Assembly: GCA_030672115.1 (NCBI GenBank)
Contig: DAOVGZ010000054.1
Coordinates: forward strand, 1 to 7,071
Reading direction: 5' to 3'
Length of the DNA: 7,071 nucleotides
From: a bacterium
Lineage (GTDB): Bacteria > Babelota > Babeliae > Babelales > Vermiphilaceae
Under the pieces are notes generated by a model. It was not told where the DNA came from. It did not search any database and worked only from the letters and a program-made list of their open reading frames with translations. Both the position numbers and the translations under genes were made by a program. This document shows positions 1-4,111 of the stretch, one piece after another. The stretch's first letter is position 1. Each line of letters begins with the position of its first letter.

Positions 1-477
1 AATAAAAAAAAAGAAAAAAATCAGTTTGATTTGCCTTTGTATTCACCGCATAGATTTGCTTTTTTGATTACAAATTGCGTTGATTATAATGTCCCAATAA
101 TTAAAAAAGCTTCTTGTAAACTTAAAGAAAAATTGACTATATCTTTTTTAGATTTTCAAGAAGAGGTAGAAAAAAAATTAAAACAAAAGGTCGATTTATT
201 TTTTGAAAAAAAGGTAAGCGGCACTGAAAAATTAATTCCTTTTTTTGAAAAAAAAGTAAGGGTTTTTTTTGAACAACTGATTGATTCTTATATAAAAAAA
301 GCTTCTACAAAAGAAGAAAAAGAAAAATTTTTACAAGCTAAGAATATAAATATAAATGGTGCTTTACAGTTGTTTTTTACTGTTAATGATCATTTTTCAG
401 GTAGTAAAGAGGAAGTTCTAAGTTACTATAATACTATTAAAAAATTTTCTAAAATATCAAAGAATCTGCACAAGTAA
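1..477 (+). CDS. C-terminal part of a lysine-rich protein of unknown function (5' end outside window)
   Basis: The reading frame is open from base 1 to the TAA at 475-477, so the gene enters from the left edge. The TTG at 31 has no ribosome binding site and is only an internal leucine codon. The visible 158 residues are rich in Lys, Glu and Phe and look mainly helical and amphipathic. A short internal repeat is visible: FFEKKV is encoded at 199-216 and again at 241-258, 14 residues apart, followed by a third, weaker FFEQL. No catalytic motif or membrane segment is visible, and I do not recognise the family. Whether it carries a signal peptide cannot be seen. It converges on the next gene with a single base between the stop codons. 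Its best terminator candidate is a hairpin inside that neighbour at 586-628. Confidence 0.7.
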   Translation, partial: NKKKEKNQFDLPLYSPHRFAFLITNCVDYNVPIIKKASCKLKEKLTISFLDFQEEVEKKLKQKVDLFFEKKVSGTEKLIPFFEKKVRVFFEQLIDSYIKKASTKEEKEKFLQAKNININGALQLFFTVNDHFSGSKEEVLSYYNTIKKFSKISKNLHK

Positions 478-478
478 T

Positions 479-1558
479 TTATTTTAAAATATTTTTTAAA
501 ATATCAAAAAAATTATTTTTATGTTTTTTGGGAGCAACAAAAAAAACGTTTTTGATTAATTTAGCTTTTTTAAAATATTTTTTCCAAGAATATTTATTTG
601 GGTTACTTCCAAATAAATATTCTTTTTTATTATGTATTTTTACAATTACTTTATCCATATTTTTTGGATAATAAAAAGACTCAGACAATGTTGGATTTTT
701 GTAGGTTAAACGGTCTTGGTTGCAATAATATTGAGTCAGTTTAATTTCTTTGAAAGTTTTTTTATAAAATTTACGCCCTTTTATTTTGATTGCTTTCAAT
801 AAAAAAAGTGATTTCATTAGAAAACTGAAATTTATTTGTAGTTCTTTTTGTGTTGCAGTAAGTGGATTTTTACTTTTGTAATAATTTTCTACAAATAAAG
901 TGTCTTTTTTTTGGTCTAATTTATAGGTTGATGTGTCACATAAAAAAGGCCGAACGCCAACAATACTTTTTCCAATATTTTTTATTATTTGTTCAGTAAA
1001 ATTTATTTTGCCAGATTTTTTTATAGCATTGGCATAGTTTAAATGATGGATAAGGCTCATAAAAACTTGAATATCTTCTTTTGCTGCAGCGGTGAAGTTT
1101 GGATTATTTTCAATCATGCTACATGTTCGAAAGCTAAAATCTCCAAGAGGATGAGTGCATATTTGTTCTTTTGACTCATAACCTTGGTCATCTTCTGATT
1201 CATCATATTCAGAATCGCTTGAACTAGAGCTTAGGCTATTTTCTTGGTCGTCTGACTCGTAAGCTTTGCCGTTGTCGTCAACTTCAATTATAGGGACATC
1301 ATTTTCTGTATGTTCAAGTATAAAAAGAGCTAGTTTGTATTGAAGTTTTGCAAGGAATAAAACATCGTTGAAAGTGTCTGATTGTTTAATTTTTTGGTCG
1401 ACATTCCATGGGAAAGGTTTTTTTTTACCGTATAGCGTAATCCATAGCCCTTCTTTTTTTTGTTCACCTTTAAAAAGAGAATAAAAGGAGTTGTTTTTTT
1501 TCATTGCCAATAAAGGGGAAAAAATGAAAAAAGTCATGATAAAAAGTTTTTTTATCAT
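479..1558 (-). CDS. Predicted secreted protein with acidic serine-rich tract, unknown function
   Basis: This 359-residue protein starts with a clear signal peptide: KK near the N-terminus, a hydrophobic core at residues 5-17 and likely cleavage after SPLLA at 18, leaving Met at +1. Residues 93-131 form a low-complexity acidic and serine-rich segment (SSSSSDSEYDESEDD at 110-124) with many Ser-x-x-Asp/Glu sites. The tract separates an N-terminal part (residues 19-92) from a basic, lysine- and aromatic-rich C-terminal part (residues 135-359). Four Cys are present at 134, 146, 207 and 279. No known domain is recognised. The ATG at 1556-1558 is chosen because the signal peptide begins there; only a weak GGA precedes it. 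A TATACT at 1607-1612 (minus strand) is a plausible -10. The gene is divergent from the small membrane gene at 1645. Export is fairly sure; function is unknown. Confidence 0.8.
   Translation of the reverse strand: MIKKLFIMTFFIFSPLLAMKKNNSFYSLFKGEQKKEGLWITLYGKKKPFPWNVDQKIKQSDTFNDVLFLAKLQYKLALFILEHTENDVPIIEVDDNGKAYESDDQENSLSSSSSDSEYDESEDDQGYESKEQICTHPLGDFSFRTCSMIENNPNFTAAAKEDIQVFMSLIHHLNYANAIKKSGKINFTEQIIKNIGKSIVGVRPFLCDTSTYKLDQKKDTLFVENYYKSKNPLTATQKELQINFSFLMKSLFLLKAIKIKGRKFYKKTFKEIKLTQYYCNQDRLTYKNPTLSESFYYPKNMDKVIVKIHNKKEYLFGSNPNKYSWKKYFKKAKLIKNVFFVAPKKHKNNFFDILKNILK
586..628 (+). terminator. Perfect 16-bp hairpin followed by a T run, inside an antisense coding region
   Basis: Bases 586-601 are exactly complementary to 609-624 with a 7-base loop, and the right arm runs into a T tract at 623-628. 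This is the layout of a rho-independent terminator for plus-strand transcripts, and it lies 108 bp after the stop of the gene ending at 477. The stem holds only three G-C pairs, so it would be a weak terminator. It is also coding sequence of the minus-strand gene (EYLFGSNPNKYSW). On the minus strand no T run follows. Confidence 0.45.
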
Positions 1559-1570
1559 TATATAGATCCA

Positions 1571-1599
1571 TTGTTTTTCTATGTGAACGGCTGTATCAT
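1571..1599 (+). promoter_or_regulatory. Possible sigma-70-type promoter for the 1645 gene
   Basis: TTGTTT at 1571-1576 and TATCAT at 1594-1599 are separated by 17 bp and sit about 45 bp before the start codon at 1645. In AT-rich DNA such matches arise easily, so this rests mainly on its place in the divergent intergenic gap. It would overlap the divergent promoter region of the minus-strand gene. Confidence 0.3.
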
Positions 1600-1606
1600 A
1601 ATTTTA

Positions 1607-1612
1607 AGTATA
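1607..1612 (-). promoter_or_regulatory. Putative -10 element (TATACT) of the 479-1558 gene
   Basis: Read on the minus strand the hexamer is TATACT, one base from the TATAAT consensus, and it ends 48 nt before the start codon. No convincing -35 box lies 16-18 bp upstream. Support comes from the same hexamer 41-48 nt before the other two complete minus-strand genes. Confidence 0.35.
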
Positions 1613-1644
1613 AATTTTAGATTGAAAAATACAGAGGAATATTT

Positions 1645-1851
1645 ATGAAAAACTTTCAAATGAATAAGATTCTTGGTTATTTATATATTGTTTTTGGTCT
1701 AATTCTTTTTTTTCTTGTCGCATGGAACTTTTTAATAAAGGCAGGAATTGCATTGATTGGGTTATATTTTGTTAGCTTAGGTTTTAAAATGCAAGGCTAT
1801 CCGGTTTCACGGTTTTTATTTATGGCGCAACAATGGAGGTCTCGTTTCTAG
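1645..1851 (+). CDS. Small two-helix membrane protein, unknown function
   Basis: This 68-residue protein starts at an ATG preceded by a good ribosome binding site, AGAGGA at 1633-1638 with a 6-nt spacer. Two hydrophobic segments, about residues 9-27 and 31-47, are separated by a short link carrying one Lys, which suggests a helical hairpin in the cytoplasmic membrane. The C-terminal 20 residues are basic and end in QQWRSRF, probably on the cytoplasmic side. There is no cleavable signal peptide and no recognisable family. The next gene, also for a membrane protein, begins about 100 bp downstream on the same strand with no terminator between, so the two may share a transcript ending at the 2701-2742 hairpin. 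The strong ribosome binding site and typical membrane topology make it a likely real gene despite its size. Confidence 0.75.
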   Translation: MKNFQMNKILGYLYIVFGLILFFLVAWNFLIKAGIALIGLYFVSLGFKMQGYPVSRFLFMAQQWRSRF

Positions 1852-1939
1852 TAAGTATTATTGATCATTGACTATAGATTTTTATTTTTTGTAGTGTAGG
1901 TAAATAGTTTTATTAGTGTTGTTATTGGTTTATTGTTAT

Positions 1940-1944
1940 GAGGG
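1940..1944 (+). promoter_or_regulatory. Ribosome binding site that sets a GTG start at 1952
   Basis: GAGGG lies 7 nt before GTG at 1952-1954. The in-frame ATG at 1946 is only one base behind it and the in-frame GTG at 1916 has no such site upstream. The site therefore points to 1952 as the translation start, giving a protein that begins MAKKSF. Confidence 0.7.
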
Positions 1945-1951
1945 TATGTTT

Positions 1952-2677
1952 GTGGCAAAAAAAAGTTTTTCAGTATTTGATTTTGCAGTATATGGTTTAA
2001 AATCAACAGTTGATAATTTCCGTATCATTTTTCTTTCTGGTTTGACTTTTGCTTCAACACTGTTTGCATCTCTTTTAGTCTCAGGGATTGTAGTCCGTCC
2101 ATTGTTGATGAAAATTATGAAACTTGTGCCATTATATAAACCACAATTCGCTGCATGCAAAGAGCAAATCGTTTGCAAAGGCATTATGAATTCTTTGTTA
2201 GAGGATGTATATGTTCTAGCAACAGCGCATGGCTTGCTTGCTACTTTTGTTGTTTTTCTTAATGTTATTCTTATTTTTGGACTTTTTCTTGGTTTTATGA
2301 GAATTGTGCTTGATTTGTATGATAATGGTTCAAGTAGCGTAAAACGTCTTTTTTCTTGTTTTTATCTTCTCCCAAAAGCGATTGTTGCAACATTAATTTT
2401 CATTCTGCTTGTTTTCGTGGGATTTTTATTTGTTGTTGTTCCAGGAATTTATCTTGCTGTTCGTATGCGCTTTTTCATGTATTATCTTATTGATAAAAAT
2501 TTAGGGCCTATTGAGTGCTTAAAGAAAAGTTATCGCGCAACTAAAGGTTTTGGTTGGGACGTGTTTGCTCTTATGACACTTCAAAGCCTCTTGATGTCTG
2601 TACTGCCGGCTATAGGTTTTTATTCTGGTTGCCTTATGATGGTTGCTGCATACAAAAAACTTCCTAAAAAAATATAA
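1952..2677 (+). CDS. Polytopic membrane protein, DUF975/YciC-like
   Basis: From the GTG at 1952 this is a 241-residue integral membrane protein. Hydrophobic segments lie at about residues 25-48, 90-120, 140-172 and 202-234, the longer ones possibly being helical pairs. The stretch from VPGIYLAVR (163-171) through YLIDKNLGPIECLKKSYRATKG (178-199) matches the pattern I associate with DUF975/YciC-type and related glycerophosphodiesterase-membrane-domain proteins: PGIY-x-AVR, then an acidic turn and a (A/C)LK-x-S-x-x-x-TKG motif before a membrane helix. No catalytic residues are visible, and these families have no settled function. The start is set by GAGGG at 1940-1944; earlier in-frame starts at 1916 and 1946 are poorly placed. 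It follows the small membrane gene on the same strand and is closed by a strong terminator. Family placement is from motif memory and moderate in certainty. Confidence 0.8.
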   Translation: MAKKSFSVFDFAVYGLKSTVDNFRIIFLSGLTFASTLFASLLVSGIVVRPLLMKIMKLVPLYKPQFAACKEQIVCKGIMNSLLEDVYVLATAHGLLATFVVFLNVILIFGLFLGFMRIVLDLYDNGSSSVKRLFSCFYLLPKAIVATLIFILLVFVGFLFVVVPGIYLAVRMRFFMYYLIDKNLGPIECLKKSYRATKGFGWDVFALMTLQSLLMSVLPAIGFYSGCLMMVAAYKKLPKKI

Positions 2678-2700
2678 ACGTTTATTCTTATAGAATATAA

Positions 2701-2742
2701 AAAAGAAGCCAATGTTGAAATAAAGCATTGGCTTCTTTTTTT
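2701..2742 (+). terminator. Strong rho-independent terminator
   Basis: Bases 2701-2714 pair perfectly with 2726-2739 (14 bp, including the GCC/GGC and G-C pairs at 2705 and 2714) around an 11-base loop. The right arm passes into a T run at 2736-2742. It lies about 24 bp after the stop at 2677 and separates the membrane genes from the secreted-protein cluster, so the cluster needs its own promoter, in the roughly 40 bp before 2784. The A run on the left means it could also stop minus-strand transcripts. Confidence 0.9.
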
Positions 2743-2753
2743 ATTTGTATTTT

Positions 2754-2847
2754 TTTTAGTTATTTTTATAAAAAGGTTTTTATATGTACAAAAAAATTAT
2801 GTATGTTTTTCTTGCATTATTGATGTCAGGTAATTTGTTTGGAATGA
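2754..2847 (+). repeat. 5' repeat block of the secreted-protein cluster, copy 1
   Basis: These 94 bp match 3351-3444 at 85 positions without gaps. The block covers the 30-bp leader, with a TATAAAAAGG-type stretch that carries the ribosome binding site, and the signal-peptide coding region through codon 21. Conservation of the leader together with the signal peptide shows the copies were duplicated with their expression signals. Confidence 0.85.
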
Positions 2848-3251
2848 AAGGAGAAATAGAAACTCAGGGTAATAAAAATTCTGAAAATACTGTTGCAACA
2901 AATTATAGAAATTTAGATGAACAAGCACGACTAGGTAGAGCAATTGGGAATATTGTTAAATTTTTGGAGGAAACTCCTTCTGAGATTAGTGCCGGCAAAA
3001 AAGAAGAAGAAGTTTCTTTAAATAAGTTTACTTTTGAGAATTTTGTTAAGGGTATAAAGGCTATTGCTGGAGAGATTAAACAAGATATCAATAAGGTTGG
3101 AAAAGATATTAAAAAAGGGATTAAAGATATTACAGAATTTAACAAAAAGACTGACAATGATTTTAAAGAGATTAACAAAAAGGCTAAAGAAGATATTAAG
3201 GACTTTTTTAAATCTTTAACTTGTGCCGGTTGTAATAGTGTTCAGTTTTAG
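2784..3251 (+). CDS. Small secreted protein, cluster copy 1, with C-terminal Cys-Ala-Gly-Cys
   Basis: This 155-residue protein has a signal peptide (MYKKIMYVF..., hydrophobic core at 6-18) with likely cleavage after NLFG at 20, leaving Met at +1. Residues 22-80 are polar and Asn/Glu-rich. Residues 85-143 are strongly helical and lysine-rich with repeated D-I/N-K-K units (QDINKVGKDIKKGIKDI, then NDFKEINKKAKEDIKDFF), suggesting an amphipathic or coiled-coil stem. The tail carries CAGC at 147-150. The ATG is preceded by AAAAGG at 2771-2776 with a 7-nt spacer. The protein is paralogous to the 3381-3770 product through most of its length and to the 3816-4022 product at the C-terminus (LTCAGCNSV against LTCTGCDNV). 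No known family is recognised. Export is well supported; a surface or effector role is a guess. Confidence 0.85.
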   Translation: MYKKIMYVFLALLMSGNLFGMKGEIETQGNKNSENTVATNYRNLDEQARLGRAIGNIVKFLEETPSEISAGKKEEEVSLNKFTFENFVKGIKAIAGEIKQDINKVGKDIKKGIKDITEFNKKTDNDFKEINKKAKEDIKDFFKSLTCAGCNSVQF

Positions 3252-3333
3252 ATAAATAGATTTAACTTGTAATTATTTTGAAGTTCCTTTCAATTTCATA
3301 CACGCTCAAAATCCAGCCGGTTGGTCTTCATTG
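3215..3333. repeat. 3' repeat block, copy 1: end of secreted gene plus mutL-tail sequence
   Basis: This block matches 3992-4111. The first 31 bp, coding for the Cys-motif tail, match at 27 positions; one base is then inserted in the other copy; from 3246 to 3324 the match to 4024-4102 is 73 of 79 with no gap, fading out by about 3333. It spans the stop codon of copy 1 and enters the degraded mutL end. Confidence 0.88.
3262..3330 (-). pseudogene. Fossil of the mutL 3' end, left by tandem duplication
   Basis: Read on the minus strand, this stretch gives RPTGWILSVYEI followed by ERNFKIITS and a TAA stop at 3262-3264. The intact mutL ends RPTGWLLSVYEI then EKKFKRITS with its stop at the matching place, so 18 of 22 residues agree with no indel. 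An in-frame TGA (3328-3330) sits just where the intact gene would encode the Gly of CPHGRP, and homology stops within a few bases. It has no start or upstream coding region and is not a gene. It shows that the duplicated unit reached at least about 70 bp into mutL coding sequence. Replacements are mild (L to I, K to R, K to N, R to I), suggesting moderate age or occasional gene conversion. Confidence 0.88.
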
Positions 3334-3350
3334 ATTTTCATTGTGCTTTC

Positions 3351-3444
3351 TTTTAGTTGTCTTTATAGAAAGGTTTTTCTATGTACAAAAAAGTTATGTA
3401 TGTTTTTTTTTCATTATTAATGTCGGGTAATTTGTTTGGAATGA
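3351..3444 (+). repeat. 5' repeat block of the secreted-protein cluster, copy 2
   Basis: This is the second copy of the 94-bp leader and signal-peptide block, 597 bp from the first. It begins about 18 bp after the mutL fossil fades, so the duplication junction lies at about 3334-3350. Confidence 0.85.
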
Positions 3445-3770
3445 GTGAAGAAGTAACTCAGAAAAATAAAAAAAATGAAAATATTGTTGCAACAACAAAT
3501 GATGTCAATACAGATGCGCAAATAAGACTAGCTGCAACAGTTAGGTTTTTTAATCAATATGTATCGGAAACTTCTTCTGAGGTTCGTGTCGTTAAAAAAG
3601 AAGAAAAATTTTCTGTCAATTTTAACATGGTTTTTCCTGAGAAATTTTGTAGAGGTATAAAGGTTGTTGTTGGAGAGATTAAACAAGATATCAATAAGGT
3701 TAAAAAAGGGATTAAAGATATTAAAAAAGTTTTTTCTTTTAATCCTTGTGCTGGAATTGATGTTAAGTAA
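3381..3770 (+). CDS. Small secreted protein, cluster copy 2, Cys motif altered
   Basis: This 129-residue protein has nearly the same signal peptide as copy 1 (MYKKVMYVFFSLLMSGNLFG, cleavage after 20, Met at +1) and the same leader with AAAGG 7 nt before the ATG. Its middle diverges (residues 22-85), then residues 86-116 again match copy 1; 31 bp at 3671-3701 are identical to 3068-3098. Compared with copy 1 it lacks four codons after that match and about 20 more residues of the lysine-rich helix. The tail reads NPCAGIDVK, so the second Cys of the CxGC motif is replaced by Ile and the end is shortened. An extra Cys occurs at 90 in the EKFCRGIK segment. The frame is intact, so it is probably expressed, but it has drifted from its sisters. 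Function is unknown. Confidence 0.83.
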   Translation: MYKKVMYVFFSLLMSGNLFGMSEEVTQKNKKNENIVATTNDVNTDAQIRLAATVRFFNQYVSETSSEVRVVKKEEKFSVNFNMVFPEKFCRGIKVVVGEIKQDINKVKKGIKDIKKVFSFNPCAGIDVK

Positions 3771-3790
3771 AAATAAGTTTTTAGGTTTTA

Positions 3791-3796
3791 TATACT
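3791..3796 (+). promoter_or_regulatory. Possible -10 element (TATACT) for the 3816 gene
   Basis: TATACT ends 19 nt before the ATG at 3816. It is the only plus-strand copy of this hexamer in the window. No good -35 box is seen, and the leader would be very short (about 12 nt). Confidence 0.25.
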
Positions 3797-3815
3797 GTAA
3801 GAATAGAAAAATTAT

Positions 3816-4022
3816 ATGAAAAAATTATTTATATTTATTAGTTTATTGTTTTTTACAACAGGCATGTTTGGAATGAAACATTTTGGATCAAAAAATGATC
3901 CAAAATTTAAAAAAGAAAAGACGACATCATTTAGATCTGGAGTTAAACGAGGAGAAGTTAAAATTAAGTTTTTCAAAAAAATTTTAAAAGTTTTAACTTG
4001 TACCGGTTGTGATAATGTTTAG
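3816..4022 (+). CDS. Very small secreted protein, cluster copy 3, with Cys-Thr-Gly-Cys tail
   Basis: This 68-residue protein has a signal peptide (KK at 2-3, hydrophobic core 4-16, likely cleavage after GMFG at 19, Met at +1), leaving a mature peptide of 49 residues that is strongly basic (many Lys, few acidic). The tail, FFKKILKVLTCTGCDNV, matches the end of copy 1, and the match continues past the stop codon into the mutL end. The N-terminal half differs from copies 1 and 2 in sequence though not in type, and the lysine-rich stem is nearly gone, so this may be a copy shortened by deletion or a fusion of a new signal peptide to an old tail. The ribosome binding site is weak. It converges on mutL with 17 bp between the stop codons and no clear terminator. 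The mature peptide resembles a small cationic peptide; any activity is unknown. Confidence 0.72.
   Translation: MKKLFIFISLLFFTTGMFGMKHFGSKNDPKFKKEKTTSFRSGVKRGEVKIKFFKKILKVLTCTGCDNV
3880..3906. repeat. 11-bp inverted repeat inside the 3816-4022 gene
   Basis: Bases 3880-3890 pair perfectly with 3896-3906 around a loop of five A. It lies just after the signal-peptide codons. No T run follows on either strand, so it is not terminator-like. It could be an mRNA hairpin or chance in AT-rich DNA. Confidence 0.4.
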
Positions 4023-4111
4023 GTTTTAGATAAATAGATTTAACTTGTAATTCTTTTGAATTTTTTTTCAATTTCATACACGCTTAAAAGCCAGCCGGTT
4101 GGCCTGCCATG
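3992..4111. repeat. 3' repeat block, copy 2: end of secreted gene plus the true mutL end
   Basis: This is the intact partner of 3215-3333. It contains the CTGC tail of copy 3, its stop codon, the 17-bp convergent gap and the last 24 codons of mutL. Because mutL is functional here, this copy shows the ancestral junction. Confidence 0.88.

Noticed and set aside
490..508. Two near-adjacent TTTTAAAATAT units at the end of the 479-1558 gene as a terminator.
   Set aside because: The stretch contains no G-C pairs and is low-complexity AT sequence encoding the lysine-rich C-terminus.
1868..1873. TTGACT as a -35 box for the gene at 1952.
   Set aside because: No acceptable -10 lies 16-18 bp downstream, so a promoter cannot be claimed; read-through from the 1645 gene is as likely.
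1936..2184. Open frame antisense to the DUF975/YciC-like gene (minus strand).
   Set aside because: It lies wholly within a gene with good membrane topology, has no ribosome binding site and its composition is that of reverse-complemented hydrophobic codons.
2519..2728. Open frame on the minus strand across the end of the membrane gene and the terminator.
   Set aside because: It would begin within the terminator stem and is otherwise antisense to a convincing gene; it has no start signal.
2903..3178. Hydrophobic-looking open frame antisense to secreted copy 1.
   Set aside because: Its hydrophobicity is the mirror image of lysine-rich AAA/GAT codons; the plus-strand frame has the signal peptide, ribosome binding site and paralogue.
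3262..3330. A short functional protein or regulatory RNA at the mutL-like stretch.
   Set aside because: It is only the reverse of the mutL end without a start codon or promoter, explained fully by duplication.
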